Below, piece after piece: positions 1 to 8,501 of a stretch of DNA of 64,000 bases. Positions within the stretch are counted from its first letter, which is position 1. Every line of letters starts with the position of its first letter. The DNA is from Providencia sp. (GTDB lineage: Bacteria; Pseudomonadota; Gammaproteobacteria; Enterobacterales; Enterobacteriaceae), in NCBI RefSeq assembly GCF_003533305.1, contig NZ_DOEH01000030.1, positions 1-64,000 on the forward strand, in the 5' to 3' direction. The notes under the pieces are model-generated. The model searched no databases. It saw only the letters and a list, made by a program, of their open reading frames with translations, and had not been told where the DNA came from. A program made the position numbers and the translations under genes.

Positions 1-41
1 ACAACGCTGCCGTTTGAAGTATGACGAGTATTTGACGAGTA

Positions 42-581
42 TTACCACATAAGGTCATCAGGCACCTGAAACTCCGCATACGGATCCTCATCATCCTGCG
101 CTTCTTGGCTCAATGCGTTATTTAATACAATGCTACTCTCATCTCGTTGTGCGATTTTATCTGCTACGCTTGCTGGGATAATTGCATATCCACTTACTTC
201 GCCGTTATCTGCGACTAGGCGGGCAATCGCAAGGCGTCCACTTATTAGCTGAGATTGAGTTATTTTATCCACGACGACTTTTTTAATTAAATTATTGTCA
301 GTGAAATTAAAATTAATATCGCCTTTTGAAATGTCGATTCGATTCATTTCAATTAATTGTTTTACCTGAGCTTTATACTCTTTAGATAACGCGGCTTGTT
401 TTTGTTTTTCGCTTAACGCTTTATCACGCTCAAGTTGTGCTTTCTTATTTTCTTCTACAGCTTCTCTGGCCTCACGACCCTGAACGCGTGATTTTTTAGC
501 GGTTCTTTGGACTTTCGCCATTTTTTTGCTGGTCACTAATCCAGCTTTTAGCATCTGCTCTTGTAAGGTGAGTTTTGTCAT
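42..581 (-). CDS. yaiL: YaiL family protein (DUF2058)
   Basis: 179-residue soluble, highly charged protein. It opens with MTKLTLQEQMLKAGLVTSKK and continues into a long Lys/Arg/Glu-rich helical stretch (about residues 20-80), which I recognise as the YaiL/DUF2058 family of Enterobacterales. The C-terminal half is a small globular region ending in an acidic tail (EDPYAEFQVPDD). The frame is open four codons further upstream from a TTG, but the ATG at 581 matches the family start and has GGGAACC ahead of it. The molecular function of the family is not established. It appears monocistronic here and is transcribed away from the cold-shock gene next door. Confidence 0.9.
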   Translation of the reverse strand: MTKLTLQEQMLKAGLVTSKKMAKVQRTAKKSRVQGREAREAVEENKKAQLERDKALSEKQKQAALSKEYKAQVKQLIEMNRIDISKGDINFNFTDNNLIKKVVVDKITQSQLISGRLAIARLVADNGEVSGYAIIPASVADKIAQRDESSIVLNNALSQEAQDDEDPYAEFQVPDDLMW

Positions 582-750
582 GTTGGTTCCCAAACCCGTT
601 CAAAGTAGTTTGTAGGATTATACCTGTAATATTGAGGCTGTACCAAGTTACAGAACTTGATAACTTTGAGTGAGTTAAATTTGAAGAGGGTTTATCTGAG
701 GCTGGCACTGCCAGCTCTCAATCAGCGATGTTTGCTAATGACACAATATT

Positions 751-1227
751 TTAAATTTTGAGTAGTTTTACAGTGGCATCTATATCTATTTCGTCTTCAG
801 AAAAAATTAATGTCGTATCCTGAAAAGTATTAATCGCCAATTTTTTCAATGTGCGCATTTCACCGGGTTCAGTGGCTGCCTTTGGCCTAATGCTATTCAT
901 AAGTAAACCCACAGACAATACCGCGTTGTCTTTGTCAATACGAGTATCAGCTGGCACTTCTTCGTTATAAACTAAAAAAGACTTGATAGAGGTAAGTTTA
1001 AGACGCTCGCCCGCAATAAAAATATATTTACTTTCCGGTAATACTTTTACAGCAAAAGCTGATAAGCCTTTGTTATTTGTAGTGGGTTCAAAAGTCACCG
1101 CTGCATCTTTTTTAATTAGCTCGGGATTAGCGACCTTAATCACATGAAAATAACGGTTATCGCCGTTTTCATCTTTGATAAATCCAAAACCTTTATCTTC
1201 AAACCACGTTGTGATCGTTCCATTCAT
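751..1227 (-). CDS. cold-shock-domain protein with a C-terminal extension
   Basis: 158 residues. Residues 1-65 form a cold-shock (OB-fold) domain with the RNP1-like motif KGFGFI at about residues 12-17 and an RNP2-like YFHV at about 26-29, so single-stranded RNA or DNA binding is expected. Unlike CspA (about 70 residues) it carries about 90 further residues with no motif I recognise. The ATG at 1227 is preceded by AGGCGG at a suitable distance. Such CspA-plus-tail proteins occur in enterobacterial accessory regions, and their role is unknown. It lies between yaiL and the merR stub with no evident operon partner. Confidence 0.75.
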   Translation of the reverse strand: MNGTITTWFEDKGFGFIKDENGDNRYFHVIKVANPELIKKDAAVTFEPTTNNKGLSAFAVKVLPESKYIFIAGERLKLTSIKSFLVYNEEVPADTRIDKDNAVLSVGLLMNSIRPKAATEPGEMRTLKKLAINTFQDTTLIFSEDEIDIDATVKLLKI

Positions 1228-1512
1228 CGCTATTACCGCCTACTTAATTGTTTGTCTACTCAGTTTTTTCAGCACGCAGTATAAAGCACAATGCCTGTGC
1301 AGACCACGTCTTTGGTTTAAGTCTAGATGATAAATTTTGGGGATGCGAGGGAATGACAAGTGAAAGTGCAATAGAGGCTGCCACTAGCCATGACAACGCA
1401 TTAACAAGACTGCTGAGTGAATGAGTACAATAAAAAGATAAATAATGCAAAATGATAATTGACTCTCACGTAACGAGAGGCTGTAACTTACTTAGCCATG
1501 ACGGAGGGATAT

Positions 1513-1621
1513 ATGCTATTTCAAGTCGGCGAGATTGCGGAAAAAACAGGGTTAACCGTTCGTACTCTTCACCATTATGAAGAAATTGGCTTATTGCTTC
1601 CAACAGCAAGAATCGATGCGG
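1513..1621 (+). pseudogene. truncated MerR-family regulator (N-terminal stub)
   Basis: The ATG at 1513 has a GGAG eight bases or less upstream and starts about 36 residues of a typical MerR winged-helix N-terminus (VGEIAEKTGLTVRTLHHYEE, then IGLLLPTARIDAG). After DAG, where family members continue with YR-LY, the sequence stops resembling MerR and runs through a hairpin to a chance stop near 1701. The wing, dimerisation helix and effector domain are all missing. The break lies next to the 3' end of the fimbrial operon, which suggests that acquisition of that operon or a deletion truncated the gene. TipA/BmrR-type is the closest subtype by the N-terminal motif. It should not make a functional regulator. 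Confidence 0.75.
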
Positions 1622-1629
1622 GTTTAGGC

Positions 1630-1666
1630 AAGGGGTTGCAACCCTCTCATCGTATTGCAACCCCTT
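1630..1666. repeat. perfect 12-bp inverted repeat at the merR break
   Basis: AAGGGGTTGCAA (1630-1641) and TTGCAACCCCTT (1655-1666) form a perfect 12-bp stem around a 13-base loop. The left arm overlaps a smaller self-palindrome, GGGTTGCAACCC. It lies about 20 bases beyond the fimH stop codon, so it may end the fimbrial transcript. Neither strand shows a clear T-run after the stem, so it is not a classical intrinsic terminator. It may equally be a recombination scar. Confidence 0.55.
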
Positions 1667-1687
1667 ACTGTTCAATCTATTTATCGA

Positions 1688-2629
1688 CTAATCATACATA
1701 AAAGTGACGCCAATCACCGATTGTACTTTTCCGGCCGTCACTTGTCCTTTCGTACGCGCATATCGCGCACTCAAACCTAAGTTAACAGCCGATGTTCCCA
1801 CTCTACCTAATTGCACATTTTGGTTAGCGAGGATGGCATTGCCATTACGCACTAACTGAATCCCTACGCCTTTTGCCGTATTTGTGCCTGAAAGTGTATT
1901 AGCAAATATCGAATTACTCGTATCTGTCGTACCTGTAAGATAATAAGAAATATTCTGATTTGATGCGCAATAAATAGAGAGGGGAACCGACTGCGCATTA
2001 CCAGGATATTCAGGTAATGTCACAACCACATTACGTGAAGAAACATCACATCCACCGATAGGTACAACAACATCATTATTCGCATATAAATTCCATGTGA
2101 ATGTCGCTGTATGTACGTCCCCACCACCTACTATATTTGAACCGACTTGATACATAACAAGTGATGCAAAAAGAGTTCCTCTATTTATTACAACACCGCC
2201 AGCAGCAGAAACAGGCGTAAGATAAAGCTGAGTATTCCATGGTACATAAGATCCAGAAGCAAAATTCTGCTGATGGGTTGGTGAAGCTAAAGGAAACGAA
2301 TAACTTGACCCATAGTATCTTAACGAACCCGTAAATTTTGAAAGAGCCCCTCCATAAGCGGACCCTCTAATCATACTAACAAGGTCTCTTCGGATTGTAG
2401 GGTTATCATTTCGACAAAAGACAGACTGCGACAAATCAACAACTAGGTTTTGTCCTGATTGCACACTAGGCTGAAGGTTAACATAAACATTAGCTACCCC
2501 TGTCCCTGAAGCACTGTTCAAAGTATTACCCGTCGAATCATAACAAGTAAAAGCATGGACAGAAAAAGTCCCAGCAAAATAAATAAACAAGTTAACCGAA
2601 AATAATTTAATAACTTTTTTTATATTCAT
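1688..2629 (-). CDS. fimH: type 1 fimbrial tip adhesin FimH
   Basis: 313 residues with a signal peptide (about 1-26), the mature chain starting at Phe27 as in FimH. An N-terminal lectin-like domain and a C-terminal pilin domain are joined around the near-invariant YANNDVVVP-GGCDV segment. FimH landmarks retained are SAYGG, YLTPVS-AGGV and the C-terminal GVTF-Y donor-strand end. Of the mannose-pocket residues known from E. coli FimH, the mature N-terminal Phe, Asn46, Asp47 and Asp54 (here Asn74, Asp75, Asp82) and Gln133 (here Gln161) are kept. The tyrosine-gate positions Tyr48 and Ile52 are Asn and Arg, and the loop after Gln161 is about five residues longer. It is the last gene of the fim operon. 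Confidence 0.93.
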   Translation of the reverse strand: MNIKKVIKLFSVNLFIYFAGTFSVHAFTCYDSTGNTLNSASGTGVANVYVNLQPSVQSGQNLVVDLSQSVFCRNDNPTIRRDLVSMIRGSAYGGALSKFTGSLRYYGSSYSFPLASPTHQQNFASGSYVPWNTQLYLTPVSAAGGVVINRGTLFASLVMYQVGSNIVGGGDVHTATFTWNLYANNDVVVPIGGCDVSSRNVVVTLPEYPGNAQSVPLSIYCASNQNISYYLTGTTDTSNSIFANTLSGTNTAKGVGIQLVRNGNAILANQNVQLGRVGTSAVNLGLSARYARTKGQVTAGKVQSVIGVTFMYD

Positions 2630-2637
2630 AACTTAAC

Positions 2638-3150
2638 TCACTGATAAGTATAGGTGACATCAATAACCGCTTGTATAGTTCCCTGTGTAGCGCCACCTTT
2701 GACCGACAGTGCCCTTACTTGTAAAGGAAAATTTGTCGATAATGTAGAATCACTGACTGGAAGTTTTTTCTGAGCGCCATTATTTAAGTTATTACCTGCA
2801 GTATCTTGTAATTGCAGTTGAATATTCCCTGCACTTCCCTGATTTTTATAATACCCCGTCGTATCAGCCGAACCTTTAAAAGTCGCGGTAACCGCAGAAG
2901 TTCCAACAGGACAATTCACTAAATCTAATGAAACAGGATGCCATTGTGATCCAGAACCTGGCGTCACTAAATTAAATGTATAAAGATCCCCTAAATCTAC
3001 ATTAGTCGTTGTTGTCGCGACCGTACAAGGCTTGGCAACAACACTGCCATTGACGGTTATCGTGATATCTGCCGCATGTGTTGATGTTATCTGTGTTGAT
3101 AATAACCCCAATATCAACGCCATAATCACCTTCCATTTATTATCAATCAT
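2638..3150 (-). CDS. fimG: type 1 fimbrial minor subunit FimG
   Basis: 170 residues. A signal peptide ends near THAAD. The mature pilin domain starts with an alternating hydrophobic donor strand (ITITVNGSVV) and carries the Cys pair (KPCTV and VNCPV) and the C-terminal aromatic end (DVTYTYQ) typical of chaperone-usher subunits. Its position directly before fimH and after another minor subunit fits FimG, the adaptor that donates its strand to FimH in the tip fibrillum. It lies 8 bases upstream of fimH in the same transcript. FimF and FimG are similar, so the F/G assignment rests on gene order. Confidence 0.88.
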   Translation of the reverse strand: MIDNKWKVIMALILGLLSTQITSTHAADITITVNGSVVAKPCTVATTTTNVDLGDLYTFNLVTPGSGSQWHPVSLDLVNCPVGTSAVTATFKGSADTTGYYKNQGSAGNIQLQLQDTAGNNLNNGAQKKLPVSDSTLSTNFPLQVRALSVKGGATQGTIQAVIDVTYTYQ

Positions 3151-3162
3151 GACATCCTCTGC

Positions 3163-3699
3163 TTACTGAAATTCGAGCGTAAAAGTTGCGGTTGCACGAA
3201 TATGCCCTGCAACAACAGGAAGCTTAGAAGCCATTAACCGTGCATAAAAACGAAGTGTATTGTTTTGTCCAGCAATGAGTGGCGTCCAAATGATATTGTT
3301 ACTGTCCGCATTCAGTACGAGGGGAGTCCTAGCACTATCTAAAATTTGGATACCCGCTCCAGAGGCATTAGCACTACCAGACTCTAATGCAAGTAATGCC
3401 TTATTATTCGTATCTGCAATACCGACAAACCCAACCTTGACTGCAGTAACCGCCGTTCCACAAGGAGTGAGCTCTATGCTGAAAGGAACAATAGGTGTAA
3501 CTTCTCCTGTGGAATGAAGCTGTTTAGTCGCATTAATTAGTAAATCAACCACTTGATTTTGAGACCCCGGTGCAACAGCACAGGTATTATCTTTAACATT
3601 CCCTTTAATATTAATTGTGCTATCTGCTGAAAATGCACTTTTAGATAGCAGCATTAATGTCAGCATCATGGCAGAGAAATTTCTTGATTTATCAGACAC
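3163..3699 (-). CDS. fimF: type 1 fimbrial minor subunit FimF
   Basis: 178 residues counted from a GTG at 3699. This start is preferred because TAAGGAG, which contains the TAA of fimD, lies six bases upstream; an in-frame GTG at 3726 would overlap fimD and has no such site. The signal peptide runs to SAFSA, then comes a donor strand (STINIKGNV), the paired cysteines (NTCAV and TPCGT) and a C-terminal TFTLEFQ. It should be the adaptor between the FimA rod and FimG. The stop/Shine-Dalgarno overlap with fimD indicates translational coupling. Confidence 0.87.
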   Translation of the reverse strand: MSDKSRNFSAMMLTLMLLSKSAFSADSTINIKGNVKDNTCAVAPGSQNQVVDLLINATKQLHSTGEVTPIVPFSIELTPCGTAVTAVKVGFVGIADTNNKALLALESGSANASGAGIQILDSARTPLVLNADSNNIIWTPLIAGQNNTLRFYARLMASKLPVVAGHIRATATFTLEFQ

Positions 3700-3709
3700 T
3701 ATTCGCTCC

Positions 3710-6346
3710 TTAACGGCATTCTGCACGATACTTACTCAGCATTTCTTGTTGGCTTTGCTCCGGCAGGGTGTAATTAATCTGACACTGAGCATCAGGTCCA
3801 TTCCCCCAGCGAGCTGTTAGCTGTCCGGTAAGTGGTAATCCTGTTAAGTAAACTTGCCCCTCATCAGCAACAATGCTGCCGCCGCTGTTTTCACTTAACG
3901 AAACGATAGCGCCAAAAGGGATTGGCTTTCCGTTTCTAACGAGAGTCATAAGTACTTTTACACCCACTTTCGGGTTGAAATTTGCGCGCACAACGGCTCC
4001 CCGAGTAGGAACCACACTTACAACAGGATCCTCAAGGTCAACATTGTTTGCTAATGTATTAGTATTTAGGGCAATTCGATTTTCGCGGTAATCAGTGGCA
4101 TAAGGTAAAACGGCATATCCGCGCCAATCCGTCTCAACCCCAGTTTGGTTCTCAACTTTAGTGTGCCCCGCTCCCGGCGCTTTAACCAAAACAACGGTAT
4201 CATTCATCGGTTGGCTCAGTGTCACGCCATTTCCATGAGCTAAAATACCCCCACTAAGGCCGTAATATATTTGGCGAACATTATCGGTATAGCTATAACC
4301 TACGTTAGTATTACCGTATGCTCCACGGTAATTCAAAGCGGTATATCCTGTTGCTGACGATTTTCCTTGCCCACCACCCGCATAACCCGTCTGCACGCTA
4401 TAACTTAAGTTATTATCTTCAAGTAATGTGCCATACAAACCTCCGGTATTGGTCATACGTCCTTTAAGATCGTGGGATATGTTGTAGCTCGCACTTGCAT
4501 TACGCCATATAGATTGACTATCAGAACGAAGCCAATGACTGAATGGGATATTGACATTCAAGGCCAACATTTGATCATTTGCATCCTGCCAAGAGTTTTT
4601 AGATAAGCTATAACTTAAACCCCAGCTAATACCGTTAATTAGTGTGTTAATACCAACCTGTAGTTGTTTATCAGATTGGCTAGTATTCCAATAGGTTTCA
4701 TGACTTCCCGTCATATATAAAGTTGATTGTTCACCTAGCTGCTGAGTTAAGCTTAATTGGATTTTTTCACGCTTGTTATAAGCTAAATTATAATAATCAG
4801 TAAATCTCGGCGTTACCTGTATAACGCCATCTTGAGTTGCAAGGTTATATCCATCCATTCGCTTATAAGTCGTATCGGAGAATGAATAATAGCCTTTGGT
4901 TGAATAGCGATAACCTGCTAGCTGAATGATTGTGCCCGTTTCATTCAAAGACTTGTTATAGAGAAATCGGATAGATTGTCCTGCATGATTACTATCATCG
5001 GGTAGTTTGGCGTTTGCATGCGTAATATCGACTGATAATGCACCGAGTACGCCAATATTTTTACCAATACCCGCATTAAAGGATTGATAACGGTTAGCCA
5101 ATTGTGTTCCACCATACAAGGTCCAACCATATGATAAGCCATGCATTAATGTACTCTGCAAAAAATTTGGTTTCTCCTGCTGTCCATTCCCTGAACGATA
5201 GTTACCCACAGTTACCGCATATTGCGTATGGCCTTCTCTTTGTAATAACGGCACTGAAGAATAAGGAACAGTGAAGCTTTGTATTGAACCGTCGGCTTCC
5301 GTTATCGTTACTTGTAAATCACCACTATTACCTGCCGCATATAAGTCATTAATAACAAAAGGCCCAGGAGGATAAGTATTACGGTAAATTTCATAGCCAT
5401 TTTGTTTAATTGAAACATCAGCCGTACCTCGTGCAATACCACGCACAACCGGTGCAAACCCTCTTTGACTTTCAGGTAACATATTATCGTCAGAAGCTAA
5501 TTGAATACCGCGAAAATTAAAACTATCGAATATGTCACTCGGTGTATAACTATCACCAGCGGTTAAACGCGAGCGAAATTCATTAATCCCACGCTCAAGA
5601 TAAGTATTAATATGTTCCCAACGAGTTTCACTATTAGCACTGCCTGTACTATGGCTCCATGTCGAGTTATCACGCAAACGCCATGGCCCAAGGTTTAACC
5701 CACTTTGTAAATTTAAATAGGTATAACTACTATTTTTACCATTTAAGTTACGTGCGTTATTTCCTGTTAGGCTATAGTTTAAGATCCCCGCTGTAATGCC
5801 TGAGTCCCATAGTTCAGGAGGAATAAAATCTCGAGCTCTATCTTTCATAAATACTTGAGGTACGGTGAGATTTAACCGCTGTAATCCCACATCAAATCTT
5901 ACCGTTGAGTCGGTGATAAGTGAGACCAAAGACTCACATGTCTCTTTTGGTGGTGCATTTATCTCAGAGATAGCTAGAGTATTAATACCCATTTTTGCCA
6001 GCTCACCTTGAGTTAAACATGGCGATAATTCATTATTATTTTTATCAAAAATAAAGCGCACATCACGTGTAAATAGATAGCCATCATTGAGATAAACATC
6101 CACACGATAAGTACCTTCAGGTATTTCTTGCCCTTTTTCAAAAATAGATAAATCAGCAACAGCAGAAGGGTCATCAGCCAAAAAACGTGGATTAAAATAC
6201 AACTCTGCTTCTACCCATGAAGGATACAGGCAGGTACTAATAAGAAGTGTCAATGGAATTAAGAGAAAACGACGCTCTGATATGCATCCAAAAAACGATC
6301 CCTTTTTCAAAATTAATTGTCTTTCTTCAGATGCCAAATGTGACAT
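3710..6346 (-). CDS. fimD: type 1 fimbrial outer-membrane usher FimD
   Basis: 878 residues, about the length of E. coli FimD, with clear collinear similarity (ELYFNPRFLADDP, SDDNMLPESQRGFAPVVRGI, FSHWLRSDSQS, and a C-terminal ECR). Domains in order are the signal peptide (to about residue 47), the N-terminal chaperone-subunit binding domain, the 24-strand beta barrel with plug, and two C-terminal domains from about residue 730. It is the assembly platform that recruits FimC-subunit complexes and exports the pilus across the outer membrane. It lies between fimC and fimF in the standard order. Confidence 0.95.
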   Translation of the reverse strand: MSHLASEERQLILKKGSFFGCISERRFLLIPLTLLISTCLYPSWVEAELYFNPRFLADDPSAVADLSIFEKGQEIPEGTYRVDVYLNDGYLFTRDVRFIFDKNNNELSPCLTQGELAKMGINTLAISEINAPPKETCESLVSLITDSTVRFDVGLQRLNLTVPQVFMKDRARDFIPPELWDSGITAGILNYSLTGNNARNLNGKNSSYTYLNLQSGLNLGPWRLRDNSTWSHSTGSANSETRWEHINTYLERGINEFRSRLTAGDSYTPSDIFDSFNFRGIQLASDDNMLPESQRGFAPVVRGIARGTADVSIKQNGYEIYRNTYPPGPFVINDLYAAGNSGDLQVTITEADGSIQSFTVPYSSVPLLQREGHTQYAVTVGNYRSGNGQQEKPNFLQSTLMHGLSYGWTLYGGTQLANRYQSFNAGIGKNIGVLGALSVDITHANAKLPDDSNHAGQSIRFLYNKSLNETGTIIQLAGYRYSTKGYYSFSDTTYKRMDGYNLATQDGVIQVTPRFTDYYNLAYNKREKIQLSLTQQLGEQSTLYMTGSHETYWNTSQSDKQLQVGINTLINGISWGLSYSLSKNSWQDANDQMLALNVNIPFSHWLRSDSQSIWRNASASYNISHDLKGRMTNTGGLYGTLLEDNNLSYSVQTGYAGGGQGKSSATGYTALNYRGAYGNTNVGYSYTDNVRQIYYGLSGGILAHGNGVTLSQPMNDTVVLVKAPGAGHTKVENQTGVETDWRGYAVLPYATDYRENRIALNTNTLANNVDLEDPVVSVVPTRGAVVRANFNPKVGVKVLMTLVRNGKPIPFGAIVSLSENSGGSIVADEGQVYLTGLPLTGQLTARWGNGPDAQCQINYTLPEQSQQEMLSKYRAECR

Positions 6347-6436
6347 GCTCCCTCCTGCCCGATCAACGAAGTCGCTCAGTAAAATATTTGATTTAGAATG
6401 ATGTTTAGTTCTTTCTTAGGAATAAAAAATGAGTCG

Positions 6437-7135
6437 TTACTGAGTTATTCCTGTCATTTTCGGAGTCAATGCGCCGTAATCATTGATGGTTTGGTAGCTG
6501 ATCTCACCATTAGCATTTGTAGGTATATTGATAGAGGCTTCACCGAATGGAGGTACAAGCGTATTTTCCAATTTAACTGAGCCCACATTGAGCTCCGTCA
6601 CTGTGGCGTAATAAGGTGTCGGATTGATAATAGTGAGTAATTTTGTTTGTCGCTTAAAACGTAATTCATCCGCAACTTTATCAGGTGCGATAGATAAGCC
6701 TGTCGGACGATAATATAATTTAATACGACTGATAATGGCTAACTGTAAGGTATTCTCATTAAGTTTGGCCTTATCCATAGCGGGTATCGCTTTGACATTT
6801 AACCAAAAAAGACTTTCTCTATCTTTCGGTAGCTGGTTATTAGTCGCATCGATAATACGTAAGGTGTTTTCCTTTTTACCTTTCATTGAGAATAATGGTG
6901 GCGTAATAGCAAACTGACTATCTTTTTCGCCGTTAATATTTTCCACCCATGACTGAATAAGAAAAACACTTTTTTCATCATTATTTGTAACAGCAAGTTG
7001 AACCTGTTTTTGATCTGCAGGATAAATAACACGAGTTGCACCTAACGCAATCCCTGCATATACCTGAGTTGATATACTTGAACAGAGTAATATTAATAAA
7101 GCAGTAATGAGCTTACGATTTATTCCTGTTTTCAT
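6437..7135 (-). CDS. fimC: type 1 fimbrial periplasmic chaperone FimC
   Basis: 232 residues. The signal peptide ends near QVYA, followed by two immunoglobulin-like domains (about 28-145 and 150-232). It has the conserved chaperone features: GIALGATRVIYPA near the mature start, the QSWVEN segment, an F1-G1 region with PKDRESLFWLNVKAIP, and the alternating hydrophobic ISRIKLYYRP strand that completes the pilin groove. The short F1-G1 loop is that of the FGS class used by type 1 fimbriae. It lies between fimI and fimD. It holds subunits in the periplasm and delivers them to the usher. Confidence 0.94.
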   Translation of the reverse strand: MKTGINRKLITALLILLCSSISTQVYAGIALGATRVIYPADQKQVQLAVTNNDEKSVFLIQSWVENINGEKDSQFAITPPLFSMKGKKENTLRIIDATNNQLPKDRESLFWLNVKAIPAMDKAKLNENTLQLAIISRIKLYYRPTGLSIAPDKVADELRFKRQTKLLTIINPTPYYATVTELNVGSVKLENTLVPPFGEASINIPTNANGEISYQTINDYGALTPKMTGITQ

Positions 7136-7198
7136 GTTTACATCTGCCCTTCTGGTACTAAAAAATTAAAAATATGCATTACTATCTTTTCGATATAT

Positions 7199-7735
7199 TT
7201 ATTCATAAGTTAGCGAGAACAATGCTTGCGCATCAGCCCTTCCACCTGAAATTTGATAACTAGTTGCACGATATTTAGCGACAAAGTGTAAAGTCATATC
7301 ACCATCACTAATCCGCGCTATTTTTTGTGGTGCACTATTGATGGGAATTAACGTATTTTTTGAGTCAAAGATAACTAATCCCACCCCTTTCGCGGCATCG
7401 GGTTCATCACCGATAGAAAAAATATCTGGGTTCCTATCATTAGCGACCCCAGAAAAAGTAATAGCTATATATTCACTAACAGCACGACTACATTCTCGAA
7501 GGTGAATATCAAAGGTAATGGGAGCCGAATCTTGACCGGGCGCACTCAGCATATTGGTTCTCAGTTGCCCCATATTAACGGTTAAATTCTGGTCTGAAGT
7601 TTCGACACTACAACCTTCAGCAATCAATTCCCCTTGAAAGCGCATTCCCCCACCGGGAAGTTGAACTTTCCACTGATTTCCAGCCTGAAGAAATGAAGAA
7701 AACAAAACCAGTAAACCCAGCACCAGCCCTCTCAT
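7199..7735 (-). CDS. fimI: type 1 fimbrial minor subunit FimI
   Basis: 178 residues with an N-terminal signal peptide (to about FLQAG), the pilin domain with cysteines in EGCSVET and LRECSRA, and a C-terminal LFSLTYE. Position between fimA and fimC matches fimI of E. coli, a minor subunit proposed to act at the base of the rod. It is less similar to FimA than a duplicate would be. A 78-base gap separates it from fimA, so differential expression of the major pilin is likely. Confidence 0.87.
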   Translation of the reverse strand: MRGLVLGLLVLFSSFLQAGNQWKVQLPGGGMRFQGELIAEGCSVETSDQNLTVNMGQLRTNMLSAPGQDSAPITFDIHLRECSRAVSEYIAITFSGVANDRNPDIFSIGDEPDAAKGVGLVIFDSKNTLIPINSAPQKIARISDGDMTLHFVAKYRATSYQISGGRADAQALFSLTYE

Positions 7736-7813
7736 GACCTTTACCTTTTAGTTTCATTTATAAAAAACCGTCCATGGTTTATCGAACTCGATGTCCTTAA
7801 CACTACTCAGTCA

Positions 7814-8362
7814 TTATTCGTATTGAACCGCAAATGTTGCATCTGCATTAGCAATACCCGCAGTGGTAGCACCGAGCGCATAGTAACGAGCTTGGAATGG
7901 TAGAACGTTAGCGCCATCATTCAGAGTAATCGCACTACCAAATGTTGCCCCATCAAGGCCTAATGGAGCACTTTTACTATCTAAGATTTGAATACCGACA
8001 TTAGTTGCTGAACCTGAAACAGAAGAAGCTACAGATAAAACAGTTGGGTTCGCTGCATTAGCGGATACACCGGTAAACGCAACTTTTGCCGATGTTGCAA
8101 CAGTCGTATCACAATCATTAAGTTGGATATTAAAACCTACAGAACCGCTGGTATCGCCTGATTTTGCCAATTTAGCAGTACGCACTTGACCTAAGCGCAC
8201 TGTTTGCTCAACAGAGCCAGCATCAACAGCACACGCGGCGTTTACTAACTCACCTTTAAAATGTACAGTACCGCCATTAACTGTTGTGGTTGCAGCAAAA
8301 ACAGCAACTGAACTTAAAGACAAAGCTGAAACAACAACAAGCGCTAATGATTTAACTTTCAT
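7814..8362 (-). CDS. fimA: type 1 fimbrial major subunit FimA
   Basis: 182 residues, Ala/Thr/Val-rich like other FimA rods. The signal peptide ends at VFAA, followed by the donor strand [14 protein letters not shown], disulphide cysteines in NAACAV and NDCDT, and a C-terminal TFAVQYE. AAGGAAG precedes the ATG. It should polymerise by donor-strand exchange into the fimbrial shaft. It is the first structural gene, 139 bases downstream of the small HTH regulator gene on the same strand. The intervening DNA holds a long AT-rich palindrome. Confidence 0.93.
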   Translation of the reverse strand: MKVKSLALVVVSALSLSSVAVFAATTTVNGGTVHFKGELVNAACAVDAGSVEQTVRLGQVRTAKLAKSGDTSGSVGFNIQLNDCDTTVATSAKVAFTGVSANAANPTVLSVASSVSGSATNVGIQILDSKSAPLGLDGATFGSAITLNDGANVLPFQARYYALGATTAGIANADATFAVQYE

Positions 8363-8452
8363 AAAACTTCCTTATGTTTATTTATTACAAAAAAAATTGA
8401 AAATATAAGAGGATTAAATACAACGTTAATAACACCATAATTAAAATGATCG

Positions 8453-8490
8453 AATTTAATTAAATTACAAATCCGTAATTCAATTAAATT
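8453..8490. repeat. AT-rich palindrome between the HTH gene and fimA
   Basis: AATTTAATTAAATTAC (8453-8468) and GTAATTCAATTAAATT (8475-8490) form a 16-bp inverted repeat with one mismatch and a six-base spacer, starting 12 bases beyond the HTH stop codon. It could be a weak terminator or attenuator separating regulator and pilin expression, or a binding site for an AT-preferring regulator. There is no clean T-run, so the terminator reading is uncertain. Confidence 0.5.
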
Positions 8491-8501
8491 TAAATACCTG
8501 T

